Positions 38,238 through 47,398 of a DNA stretch of 59,891 bases are shown piece by piece. Both the position numbers and the translations under genes were made by a program. The DNA comes from Bacteroidota bacterium (lineage in GTDB: Bacteria; Bacteroidota; Rhodothermia; Rhodothermales; Bin80): the NCBI GenBank assembly GCA_026709065.1, contig JAPOTS010000082.1:1-59891 (forward strand). Direction: 5' to 3'. The first letter of the stretch is position 1, and each line of letters opens with the position of its first letter. The notes under the pieces were generated by a model. That model was not told the origin of the DNA. It searched no databases and worked only from the letters and a program-made list of their open reading frames with translations.

Positions 38238-38791
38238 TCCATAATTGAGAAATATTCATTGATTACGAAGATTCATGCAACATTGTTGCTTAAATCACGA
38301 AAAATAGACGGTTTTCTTTAAGTTGGGGTTATTTATCCATGTTTAATTGAATTGGAGCTCATCACTGATAGACTATAAACGTTGATGCTATCACCAAAGA
38401 CATTCAAAAGGGATCCATCAATCATTGTAAAATTTCCTTGACCACTTATTGAAGGCTAAATCATGAAGAATTCTAATCCGTAAAATTATTTTTGACAAAC
38501 CACTGAACGAAACCATCCATTATGAATTTTAGTAAGTTTGGTGTATGTGACTGCTAATGAACTCAATTAAAATAGGTGTTGGATTGGTAGCAATGCATCA
38601 CATTTCTGTGTACTACTTATCACGACACGTCAAAAAACGCTCAATGACAGATCAACACTCGCCGCATTTCTATAATGGAGGCTATTGAAATTATTACTCT
38701 GATAACCTCTGAATTTGATTGATATTAAGAGACTCTATGCTTAAAGACTTATCTCTGCTTTTCTTTTACTTGTAATCTAGCTATAGGCGTT
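38238..38791. other. Divergent intergenic region, no feature identified
   Basis: About 550 bp, AT-rich, between two divergent genes. It must hold promoters for the exported protein and the phosphatase operon. No repeat or operator is clear. Confidence 0.4.
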
Positions 38792-40930
38792 TTGATCAAG
38801 CGATTGAAGTCGTGGATTCCTCCTGTTACGTTTGTCCTGTTGTTTTTTGTAACAACTGGATTTTCCTTTATCGGAGGGATCAGTGAGTCAGCTACCCTGA
38901 CCACAAAAATTCTGTATCATGCGGTGCTGAGTCTGTGCTATGTGTGCCTATGGCTATCCATAGCAAAAGCCATACAGCATCTGAGCCCCTCTCCTACTCA
39001 AATATTCTGGCAGTCCATTGTTGGGATCATGACGATTGCTAGTTTGATACTTCTTGTATTTCAGATTCAGGGTGGATTTATAGATATCAATGTACCTGCC
39101 ACTCCAATCGTATATATCAAGAGTGCTCTGTTGAATATGCTCTTTGCCACGATGGGTTTTGTTATCTTTGAGTTATTTAGTCGACTAGGGCGCTATCGAC
39201 GTACCCGTCGTAGCGAGCGTGATTGGCGCTTGCTACTGCTATGTATCGCCATCACATACATTGCGATCTCTCCATACCATCATCACTTTAATACCGACGC
39301 TCCACCATTCGCTCAGTCTCTAATTATTCTATTAGGACTCGGCGCATTGGGATCCATCATTTTCATTATTCTGAATTCAATCCGATTAGCTTGGATTATT
39401 CGCTTATCATTCAGACGGAAAATGATTTCCATCGGCTTAGGAGTCATATTGATTTGTTTGACGACGAGTGCATTATTATTAGTTTTTCGACCCGATGTGA
39501 CACAAGCCTTCATTACTGACTCTTCCTATCCAATTGATTATTTACAATTCTATAGCCTTCCACTGTTTAGCACATTCGTCCTGATGATGACCTATGGGTT
39601 TCTCTATTCAGTTACATCTGTTTTATCCCTTATTTTCCATTTACCAACGATGGGCGATTATAGACGGAGTGCGGATGAGATGGCCGCGATTCAAGGACTC
39701 AGTGTTCTGGTTCGTGAAGTGGCCGATTCCAAAAAATTATATCATTGGATTGTGTCTACCCCAGTGGACGCAGGGCCTGGAAAAGTAGCATGGCTAACCA
39801 TGAATGATTTTAAGTCTGGATCCTTACATCCCCGCATCGTTGCTTCCTACAAGATTGAAGTATCTGTAGCCAAAGAGTCATGTGATATCGTTACCATCCA
39901 TCAAGAAGCGACAAGTTCACAACAACTCATCTCTATTGATAATACTGCGACAGATTATAGAACAAAAAACAGTAAATCTCAAAAGATCATGAGCCTATTG
40001 GCAATTCCACTTGTGACCACTACAGAGGCTATAGGGACTTTGTTTGTTGCCCAAGAAATTCCTCAGGCTTTTGAGAATGATGACATTGAGTCTATAGGAC
40101 TATTTACATCCCAAGCCTCATTAGTGCTTGAAAATGCTCGCCTATTAGACGCTAAAATTGAACAAGAACGTCTGGCCAGTGAACTCTCCATTGCGCGCGA
40201 AGTCCAGCAACGACTCTTACCTCAAGAAATTCCAACACTTCCCAATTTAACGATTGCTGCCTCAAGTACGCCAGCACTTGAAGTTGGTGGAGACTATTAT
40301 GACTGGTTAGACTTAGGGAATGGAAAAATGGCGTTCATCATTGCCGATGTCTCCGGTAAAGGTACATCCGCTGCATTCTATATGGCCGAAATGCAGGGCA
40401 TTTTTCAAGGCTTAACACGGATTGCACCACAGCCCGATGCATTCATGTATCACGCCAATCAGGCCCTTGGAGCATCTCTGGAGAAAAATGTTTTTGTGAC
40501 TGCGATATATGGGATTCTTGATTACCATTCTGGTCATATTTCTTTCGCTCGTGCAGGTCATACCCCTGCGATAATCATTGATGTAAATGGAAATGCTAAA
40601 TTACTTCGATCATCTGGACTGGGTTTTGGTCTAGATCGAAGTAAATTATTTATTGATACACTGGATGTTGTACATATCAGATTTAGCCCTGGTGATTTAA
40701 TTGTGCTTTACACAGATGGTGCGATTGAAGGCCGAAATTCTCAGGGCGAAGAATTTGGATACGATCGATTGATTGACAGCATTCAATCTGCTAGATTTGA
40801 GAATGCAAAAGGGGTTCATGATGCGATATGCCAAGCGATTGACCGCTTCATGAATCCTGAAAAAAACTATGACGACTGTACATTATTGATCGTTAAGTGG
40901 CGTGGTAATGTGACCCAAATACCGACATAA
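38792..40930 (+). CDS. Membrane sensor with GAF domain and PP2C/SpoIIE phosphatase domain (RsbU-like)
   Basis: 712 aa. About seven to eight membrane spans (residues 10-280), a GAF-like domain (about 300-455), a short coiled linker, and a C-terminal PP2C-type SpoIIE phosphatase domain. VGGDYYDWLDLGNGKMAFIIADVSGKGTSAAFYMAEMQ and LYTDGAIEGRN supply the metal-binding aspartates. It would dephosphorylate a STAS anti-anti-sigma factor in response to a membrane signal. The start is a TTG (38792) with no better Met nearby, so the exact start is uncertain. It is followed by STAS and serine-kinase genes. Confidence 0.9.
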   Translation: MIKRLKSWIPPVTFVLLFFVTTGFSFIGGISESATLTTKILYHAVLSLCYVCLWLSIAKAIQHLSPSPTQIFWQSIVGIMTIASLILLVFQIQGGFIDINVPATPIVYIKSALLNMLFATMGFVIFELFSRLGRYRRTRRSERDWRLLLLCIAITYIAISPYHHHFNTDAPPFAQSLIILLGLGALGSIIFIILNSIRLAWIIRLSFRRKMISIGLGVILICLTTSALLLVFRPDVTQAFITDSSYPIDYLQFYSLPLFSTFVLMMTYGFLYSVTSVLSLIFHLPTMGDYRRSADEMAAIQGLSVLVREVADSKKLYHWIVSTPVDAGPGKVAWLTMNDFKSGSLHPRIVASYKIEVSVAKESCDIVTIHQEATSSQQLISIDNTATDYRTKNSKSQKIMSLLAIPLVTTTEAIGTLFVAQEIPQAFENDDIESIGLFTSQASLVLENARLLDAKIEQERLASELSIAREVQQRLLPQEIPTLPNLTIAASSTPALEVGGDYYDWLDLGNGKMAFIIADVSGKGTSAAFYMAEMQGIFQGLTRIAPQPDAFMYHANQALGASLEKNVFVTAIYGILDYHSGHISFARAGHTPAIIIDVNGNAKLLRSSGLGFGLDRSKLFIDTLDVVHIRFSPGDLIVLYTDGAIEGRNSQGEEFGYDRLIDSIQSARFENAKGVHDAICQAIDRFMNPEKNYDDCTLLIVKWRGNVTQIPT

Positions 40931-40982
40931 TTTAATTGTTGTAATTTCTGACTAACCCTACTCACTATTGATCCTACTGCTT

Positions 40983-41345
40983 ATGAGTAATTTTTCTGTT
41001 GCCTTCCGAGATTCAGGGATGACTACGATCCTCACCATCCGAGGAGAATTAGATGCCCATACCGCTCCCGAACTGGAATCTGCCATCAAAATGTGCAGAA
41101 ATGAAGGAAAAACACACCTCATCGTTAATGGGCATGAACTTGAATACATCTCCAGTGCTGGACTTGGAGTGTTCATGGCATTTATTGAAGAAATCCGCTC
41201 TTTGAATGGGGACATCAAGATTTGCGAACTCAAGCCCAAAATTTTTGATGTTTTTGACCTGCTAGGATTTCCAAAGATCTATCATATAGTTGAAACCGAA
41301 GAGGAGGCAATTTCTCTCTTTGAGCAAGGCATTCAACCAATTTAG
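40983..41345 (+). CDS. STAS-domain anti-sigma factor antagonist (RsbV/SpoIIAA-like)
   Basis: 120 aa. The STAS core includes LTIRGELDAHTAPELE and the phosphorylatable serine in EYISSAGLGVF (S.AGL motif). Phosphorylation by the kinase downstream would inactivate it and the phosphatase upstream would restore it. A TTG at 40968 could add five residues; the ATG is preferred. The next gene starts 11 bp later. Confidence 0.92.
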   Translation: MSNFSVAFRDSGMTTILTIRGELDAHTAPELESAIKMCRNEGKTHLIVNGHELEYISSAGLGVFMAFIEEIRSLNGDIKICELKPKIFDVFDLLGFPKIYHIVETEEEAISLFEQGIQPI

Positions 41346-41355
41346 ACGATCTGTC

Positions 41356-41793
41356 ATGGACTGTATGCCTGTTCGTCATACTCTTGTAATCCCAAGTGCT
41401 ACTCGCTACTTGACCAAGGTGCGAAAATTCATCTCTACTCATGCACTTAACGCAAACCTCAGTGACGAAGCAATATCGGAATTGAGGTTAGCTGTTGACG
41501 AGGCCTGCTCAAATGTGATTGAGCATGCGTATCAGGGCAAACCAAATGAAAAAATACATCTCACGATGACAATTGAGACAACGCGAATTATTGTTCAAAT
41601 CCGAGACCGAGGCTTCGCATTTAATGAAAACACATATCAGAAGCCAAACCTCATAAAGTTATCTCGCAATCGCAAATCTGGCGGATTTGGCGTAGATATA
41701 ATTCGCCGTCTCATGGACCAAGTTGAATATCACACAAATGGTGAGATTAACGAAATCAAGCTCATCAAAAGGATTCGCTCACACTGGGATTGA
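41356..41793 (+). CDS. RsbW-like serine kinase / anti-sigma factor
   Basis: 145 aa, HATPase_c fold. LRLAVDEACSNVIEHAY is the N-box, IRDRGFAF the G1 box and GGFGVDIIRRLMDQVEY the G2 box. It should phosphorylate the STAS protein and sequester a sigma factor when the antagonist is off. The longer frame from 41290 would overlap the STAS gene; the ATG at 41356 fits spacing and family length. The cognate sigma factor is not in the window. Its 3' end overlaps the convergent menG/ubiE gene by 29 bp. Confidence 0.9.
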   Translation: MDCMPVRHTLVIPSATRYLTKVRKFISTHALNANLSDEAISELRLAVDEACSNVIEHAYQGKPNEKIHLTMTIETTRIIVQIRDRGFAFNENTYQKPNLIKLSRNRKSGGFGVDIIRRLMDQVEYHTNGEINEIKLIKRIRSHWD

Positions 41794-42544
41794 TTTTTCC
41801 TGTTGCATATCCTGTGTAGAGAGAGACTATCCCGCATGTTAGGGGTTTTGAATTGGTGTTTGTAAACCCGCATTTTTCAAGTCTATTCAAAAGTTCTCCT
41901 CCACTTGGAAACACTCCAATTGAGTCAGGTAAGTACTCATAGGGTCCAGAAATTCCTGATATTGCACGGCCGATTCTTGGCAAGATGAATCTGGAATAAA
42001 GTTGATATAAGCCTCGGATTGGTTGGACTGAAGGCTGACTAAATTCAAGAACGACTAATGGTGCATTTGGCTTGAGTGTGCGCTCAATTGAACAGAGTCC
42101 CGCGTCAAGATTTTCAAAATTCCGAACACCAAACGCCACAATTGCAGCGTCAAAATGATTGGAAGGAAACGGAAGTTGCTCTGCTGATCCGTTAACAAAT
42201 GAAAGTGTCCCTTTAAATTTTTTAGGTACAGATTTTTGACGTGCTTCGTTTAGCATCTTCTCAGCGATATCCACACCTACAACTTCACTAGGATTGAAAC
42301 GAAGGGTTGCCAAAGCAACGTCACCCGTTCCTGTTGCGATATCAAGAATACACCTCCCTTCTAATTGACCAAGTCTGCGAATCGCTGCCTGACGCCACAA
42401 CCTATCCAACCCGAAGCTCAGAACCCGATTCAAGAAATCATAGCGCTGGGCAATTGCATTAAACATAGTTGCAACTTCAGCTTCCTTGCCCTCATTTTCT
42501 CCTACCGGTGGATAATGGCGCATGCTATCATTTAATCTCTCCAC
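41765..42544 (-). CDS. menG: Demethylmenaquinone/ubiquinone C-methyltransferase
   Basis: 259 aa. The AdoMet motif ILDIATGTGDVAL, FNAIAQRYDFLNRVLSFGLDRLWR at the N-terminus and GVRNFENLDAGL are UbiE/MenG signatures. Menaquinone is the usual quinone of this group, so it probably makes menaquinone from demethylmenaquinone. It is convergent with, and overlaps, the RsbW-like gene; the adjacent 42599-45361 gene is on the same strand. Confidence 0.93.
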   Translation of the reverse strand: MERLNDSMRHYPPVGENEGKEAEVATMFNAIAQRYDFLNRVLSFGLDRLWRQAAIRRLGQLEGRCILDIATGTGDVALATLRFNPSEVVGVDIAEKMLNEARQKSVPKKFKGTLSFVNGSAEQLPFPSNHFDAAIVAFGVRNFENLDAGLCSIERTLKPNAPLVVLEFSQPSVQPIRGLYQLYSRFILPRIGRAISGISGPYEYLPDSIGVFPSGGELLNRLEKCGFTNTNSKPLTCGIVSLYTGYATGKINPSVSESF

Positions 42545-42598
42545 AATAATAACCTCAATGGATTCCAGAACATTACTTTATATGATGCTTCACTCCCC

Positions 42599-45361
42599 TT
42601 AACTTTGTAATTGTGGTGTTTGCATTTTTTCGTAAAGCATAATCAGGTGTTCAAATCGTTCACGCTCTGAGTTGAATCCTTTGCTACGGTATAATTGATC
42701 CACTTCGCGGTCTAATTTTAGATGTGCATTTCTAAGATCGGGTGGCATCAAATCTGGATCATACAGATGGGCAAGTGTTGCATCTGGATGCTTGGCTCGC
42801 ATATCCAAGACTGATTGAGCAAGAGGCTCAAGAGATGTAAGATCAGCATTCTTGGGGGGCACTGGAAATGTATTGTATACCACTCCTATGGAGTAACGAT
42901 AGCTCGTACCCAATCGTCCTGCTACGGTTCTCATCCATGCCATATGCATCGCCGAGGTCAACAACGCAAAATCAATGAGGGTAGCATCCAAAATACATAG
43001 AACTGCATCACTTGGAATTATTGGAGGTTTAATCCAATCAATCGGCACATATTCTCGTCTATCTGAACTAACTCGTGGGATCACCAAGAACGGGTCTTCT
43101 GGAATGGTTTTTATATGATACAGCATAGGCGTATTGGCTATATTTTGTGTCGGTACGCTTTTGCTTTTTTCCCGAAATACGCGAACAGATGCCATTCGTT
43201 TACGAATATGTGGGAGTTTCGCCAGCACATTCGGTGGGACATCATGCAAAGCTAAGATCCAGCGTTTTTCCCCATGTAAAAATTCACGTGCCCCGACATA
43301 TGGGCGGATGAACGGATCTGCTTTTGGTTCCAGTGCTAAAAAATCTTCTCGCTCTTTTTCGTCAAAAATATAATGCCCACCATCTATTGGCTTTGATCCA
43401 ATAACCATTTTCTTTAACCCGTTGATGGGATCACTTTCTTCACGTACGGTAATGTTTGGATTATTCATCCTTCCTGCATCAAACAAGTACGGTGAGAGTG
43501 CTGAGTGCTGACTCTCTAAGGGCTCTCCCTGAAGATCAGGGTAACTGAATAAGCGTTTCTGTTTTGGAGCATTCTCCTTACGGTCAAGCCCCAAGATGAC
43601 CACATAGACATGCGCCTTCCCTCTCGCATCGGATCCCCATGTAAATGTTCGGTGTGCAAATGCAATCTCTAACTCATAGCGCTCAAATAGAATCGGCCAA
43701 AGCTGTGCAACCTGCTCTCCACGCGTCACAGAGTTCGTTGAAACAAAGCCAATGGAACACGATGTGTTACCGATGTATTGTCCCGCTTTCATAAACCATG
43801 CCGTAACATAATCAAGTGTTCCACCATTGGTGCGCAATGACGCAATTCGGTGCACTTGGGCTCGTTGTAATTTACTTTGATATTTTGCTCCTACAAACGG
43901 TGGATTTCCAAGTACAAATGAACACTTCTGAGGTGAGAGTATCTCTGACCAGTCCAACTCCAATGCATCGCCATGGATGATGGAGGGAGATGTCTCCAAT
44001 GGAATACGCGTATAGGTTTGTCCGAACTCCAGACTGAGCTGGGTATTCATGATGTGATCCATCATCCACAAGGCCGTCTCTGCAATCCGAACTGGAAATT
44101 CATTGATTTCAATGCCGTAGAACTGATTGACATCTATCAAGGATAAATCAGACGAATCAATTTCTGCCTGTGCGTTGGCCAGATGTTTCGCATGAATCTC
44201 TTTTAACACCAATAACTCAAGCTTTCGCAATTCTCTGTATGTAATGATCAGAAAATTCCCGCATCCACACGCTGGATCAAAGAAGATCATTTGCCCTAAT
44301 TTGTGCTGAAACTTTTTCAGCTCTGCGAGGCGGCGGGTATCTTTTCTGGATTTTAATCGATTGAACTCAGTGTATAAATCATCAAGAAAAAGTGGTGCAA
44401 TCAATTTGAGAATGTTTTTCTCTGTGGTATAATGTGCACCCTGTTCTCTGCGTTCCTGCGGATCCATCACCGATTGAAATAGTGCACCAAAAATCGCAGG
44501 TGATATAATTGACCAGTCAAATAGACATGCATCAATCAATGCTTGACGCATCTCTTGATTAAAGGAGGGGATAGAGAGAGTCCCATTGAATAACTCCCCA
44601 TTAACATAAGGGAATTGATCCAACTCTTCATCTAATGTATTGTATCGCTGATTGACTGGAGTGTTAATGACTTGGAAGATATGACTCAGAAAGGGTCCAA
44701 GATCTGGACCATCCTCACGGGTTCGACCCTCAATAAATTGAAGAAAGATATCGCGCGGTTCAAAAATCCCTGTATCATCGGCAAACAGACAAAACACGAT
44801 CCTAACAAGAAAGCGCTCAAGATCATGCCCGCGGTAACCCGACTCATCCAACAGGTCATGCAATTGCCCAACTAACTCAGAGGCTTTGATATTGGCCGGA
44901 TCCTGATCACGAAATTCGCGGCGCTCAACTCCAATGATAAAACCGAATGCTTCCACATGAGCGTGTAATTCAGAAAGAGAACATACTAGCTCCTGCCGCT
45001 GATCCAAATCGTAGAGATGGAAGCTCTGAAAATCACTTACTAAAATGTAGCGCGGACGCAGATGCTCCGCAAGCGCATCAAAGTATTCCCCAGCCTGCTC
45101 ATAGGCTTGATTCAAGTCTCGCCCCGTGCTCTTTTGTTCAACGATCAAGACCCCTGGCCAAAATAAGTCAATGAAACCCGAACGATTATCTAACTTCTTG
45201 ACATGCTGTTCGTATCGTGCGACACTCCGACGTTGAATGCCAAAGATTTCAAAAAAGGCGTTATAAAAACTCTGAGTGTCTTCTTTTTCGTAGACGGCAT
45301 TCTTCCACTGATCAGAGAACTTGGCCGCACGAGCACGAATTTCATTCCAAGATAGGCGCAT
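42599..45361 (-). CDS. MmeI-family Type IIL restriction-modification enzyme, intact
   Basis: 920 aa, essentially the length of MmeI (919). Nuclease residues D65, E75, K77 (IDLFWP.., VEQKS); helical linker; methylase motif I DPACGCGNF (362-370) and NPPF (486-489); target-recognition domain and C-terminal helical domain through DLMPPDL..AHLKLD. One polypeptide would methylate adenine on one strand and cut at a fixed distance. It is clearly paralogous to the broken copy at 10489-13262: near-identical in the nuclease and methylase blocks but divergent in the recognition domain (about residues 640-790), so the target sequence probably differs. No terminal inverted repeats flank it. Confidence 0.95.
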   Translation of the reverse strand: MRLSWNEIRARAAKFSDQWKNAVYEKEDTQSFYNAFFEIFGIQRRSVARYEQHVKKLDNRSGFIDLFWPGVLIVEQKSTGRDLNQAYEQAGEYFDALAEHLRPRYILVSDFQSFHLYDLDQRQELVCSLSELHAHVEAFGFIIGVERREFRDQDPANIKASELVGQLHDLLDESGYRGHDLERFLVRIVFCLFADDTGIFEPRDIFLQFIEGRTREDGPDLGPFLSHIFQVINTPVNQRYNTLDEELDQFPYVNGELFNGTLSIPSFNQEMRQALIDACLFDWSIISPAIFGALFQSVMDPQERREQGAHYTTEKNILKLIAPLFLDDLYTEFNRLKSRKDTRRLAELKKFQHKLGQMIFFDPACGCGNFLIITYRELRKLELLVLKEIHAKHLANAQAEIDSSDLSLIDVNQFYGIEINEFPVRIAETALWMMDHIMNTQLSLEFGQTYTRIPLETSPSIIHGDALELDWSEILSPQKCSFVLGNPPFVGAKYQSKLQRAQVHRIASLRTNGGTLDYVTAWFMKAGQYIGNTSCSIGFVSTNSVTRGEQVAQLWPILFERYELEIAFAHRTFTWGSDARGKAHVYVVILGLDRKENAPKQKRLFSYPDLQGEPLESQHSALSPYLFDAGRMNNPNITVREESDPINGLKKMVIGSKPIDGGHYIFDEKEREDFLALEPKADPFIRPYVGAREFLHGEKRWILALHDVPPNVLAKLPHIRKRMASVRVFREKSKSVPTQNIANTPMLYHIKTIPEDPFLVIPRVSSDRREYVPIDWIKPPIIPSDAVLCILDATLIDFALLTSAMHMAWMRTVAGRLGTSYRYSIGVVYNTFPVPPKNADLTSLEPLAQSVLDMRAKHPDATLAHLYDPDLMPPDLRNAHLKLDREVDQLYRSKGFNSERERFEHLIMLYEKMQTPQLQS

Positions 45362-45929
45362 TCGCTAATATATTCTTAAAAATCTTAATTATTGAACCTC
45401 TCTATCTGTGATGTGCTAAACGAAATACGCCACATAGCAGAGAAAGAATTTCCTTGAATTAGATAGTTCAACATTGCTTCAAATATACATCACAGACGGA
45501 TAATCAGTACAACGGATGAACTTGTAGAAACGATCTAATTCTCTAAGGTTCGCCATGGAGTAGCTCATTGGATATTTGATTCTTTTCTGCGATTTGAAAG
45601 CTTTCCGTTGTGCGCTCCACGATGGACCTTGATTGATAATTCGTTCGGAAAACTATATTATTGATGACAGAATCTGAAAGAACTCCTCATAATTTTTATT
45701 CCATGATCCTCTCCCAAGGAATCAATTTTCTTGCCTCAACATCTCTGAGATAAAACTCAAATGAGTACCAATCAGAACTTGGCATAGCCTGCCATATTAA
45801 AAGCTTTTCATAAACTGCTGATCCAACGGGCTGATCTACACAAAACGAATGCAAACTCTAAACAATGGACTTAATGAGGCGTTGCATTGTGATCATATTA
45901 CAAATCAATAGGCATTATTGTGATCCTCT
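45362..45929. other. Intergenic region with a small fragment ORF
   Basis: About 570 bp between the MmeI-like gene and the biotin carrier. The minus strand holds a coding-like fragment (45696-45854, listed separately). No terminal-repeat sequence of the 1853/10435 family is present. Confidence 0.4.
45696..45854 (-). pseudogene. Short coding-like fragment, unknown
   Basis: About 52 codons, opening at a TTG next to a stop and ending YLRDVEARKLIPWERIME. Residue usage (WQAMPSSDWYSFEFYLRD) looks protein-like, but no standard ATG lies at the start. It may be a decayed gene remnant next to the R-M gene, or a tiny TTG-initiated gene. I do not recognise it. Confidence 0.35.
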
Positions 45930-46427
45930 ATGACTAGAACTTTTCTTGTCGAGGTTGAAGGCGAAACCGTTAAAATTACGTTATCATCGGATGGTCTTAC
46001 TGTAATGGGACAGATTGCCGATGCCTCAATATCTGAATTAAAGTCTAATCTATATAGCCTAGTACTCAACGGGCATAGTTATCTTATTCACATGCACCCT
46101 GATGCGGATTCATTGATGACCATTGATGGGCATACAATTCGTTGTAATTTTGTAAGTGACCGCTCTAAACTGATTTCCCAATACGGTCAGCATACAGAAA
46201 GTCTTGAAATTACAACCGAACTTCGTGCCCCAATGCCCGGATTGATCACCAATATTTCTGTTGAGGCTGGCGATAGTGTCACCGAAGGCCAGGGGCTTGT
46301 CATCCTTGAAGCGATGAAAATGGAAAATGAACTACTATCTCCTTGCACAGCCACGATTCGACAAGTCCATGTTAAGAACAAAGATGCTGTGTCAATTGAT
46401 ACCCTACTAATTGAATTTGAATCATGA
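45930..46427 (+). CDS. Biotin carboxyl carrier protein (biotin/lipoyl attachment domain)
   Basis: 165 aa. The C-terminal half is a biotinyl domain: APMPGLITNISVEAGDSVTEGQGLVILEAMKMENEL with the biotinylated lysine in AMKM. The N-terminal part lacks the usual proline/alanine hinge of AccB and resembles the carrier of acyl-CoA (propionyl- or methylcrotonyl-type) carboxylases. No carboxylase subunit is adjacent; the next gene overlaps by ATGA. Confidence 0.85.
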   Translation: MTRTFLVEVEGETVKITLSSDGLTVMGQIADASISELKSNLYSLVLNGHSYLIHMHPDADSLMTIDGHTIRCNFVSDRSKLISQYGQHTESLEITTELRAPMPGLITNISVEAGDSVTEGQGLVILEAMKMENELLSPCTATIRQVHVKNKDAVSIDTLLIEFES

Positions 46428-47392
46428 AAGTACTCGTCACAGGAGCAACGGGCTTCTTGGGAAGCGAACTTGTCCATCAGCTCTTAAAATCTGGCTATCA
46501 AGTCAGAATCTATAGAAGAGAAACCTCAAAACTAGATTTGCTCAACCCTATTGAAAACGAAGTTGAACATGCCGTCGGAGATATAACGGATATTGATGCT
46601 TTGAAGCAATCAATGAAAAACACTCAAGTTGTCTTTCATGTAGCTGCCAATGTTCAAACGGGATCAAAATCTCTCACGAAGGTCAATGTTCATGGGACTG
46701 CCGCTGTTGTAGATGCGGCACGTAAATCTGGGATAGAGCGATTAGTTCATACATCCAGCATTGCCCCCATTGGACAAACTCCCGGCGGAGTTTCCGATGA
46801 ATCAACCGAGTGGCCAGATGGCGCATCAATGTGGCCCTATGCGAAAAGCAAGCATCTCGCTGAACTCGAGGTTCACAGAAGTATTGCTGAGGGCCTTGAT
46901 GCCGTGATGGTCAATCCCAGTCTAATCCTTGGGCCCGACACAAGCCACGGAAAAGTACCTCATGTATCTCACGAATTTATGCAGAAAATTCAATCTGGAA
47001 AGATCTGGCTTTATCCTAAAGGAGGGACGAATGTCGTTGATGTCGCAGATGTTGCCGCTGGACATCTTGCAGCATTAGAACATGGTAAGACGGGTGAACG
47101 ATACATTTTAGGGAGCGAGAACCTGTCTTGGCAGGATATTCTTACAATTCTTGCTATAGCCTTTGGAGTGAAGCCACCTAAATTTCGACTGCCTTATGGG
47201 ATGGCATTGATTGGAGGAACCCTAACTGATATTTGGACATCAATGACGGGTCAGGAACTAGCATTCGGACGGTCAACCGTGGAATATGTCTTTACCACTC
47301 GTTCCTATTCAAACCTTCGGGCAATCAATGACTTAGGATGTGCTTTTCGCCCCTTTACTGAAACTGCTCAGAGAATAGCAGATTTCCGTTAG
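46424..47392 (+). CDS. NAD(P)-dependent epimerase / short-chain dehydrogenase
   Basis: 322 aa. Rossmann signature VTGATGFLGSELVHQLL, then VFHVAANV and the catalytic Y..K motif YAKSKHLAE. It resembles the hopanoid-associated HpnA and dihydroflavonol reductase-like group. The ATG overlaps the biotin carrier stop (ATGA), so the two are probably co-translated, although a shared pathway is not obvious. Confidence 0.85.
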   Translation: MKVLVTGATGFLGSELVHQLLKSGYQVRIYRRETSKLDLLNPIENEVEHAVGDITDIDALKQSMKNTQVVFHVAANVQTGSKSLTKVNVHGTAAVVDAARKSGIERLVHTSSIAPIGQTPGGVSDESTEWPDGASMWPYAKSKHLAELEVHRSIAEGLDAVMVNPSLILGPDTSHGKVPHVSHEFMQKIQSGKIWLYPKGGTNVVDVADVAAGHLAALEHGKTGERYILGSENLSWQDILTILAIAFGVKPPKFRLPYGMALIGGTLTDIWTSMTGQELAFGRSTVEYVFTTRSYSNLRAINDLGCAFRPFTETAQRIADFR

Positions 47393-47398
47393 ATTATT

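Noticed and set aside
42540-45420. Transposon ends around the intact MmeI gene
   Set aside because: I looked for GGAATTATATACGTGAGT and its complement on both sides and found none, and no direct repeat.
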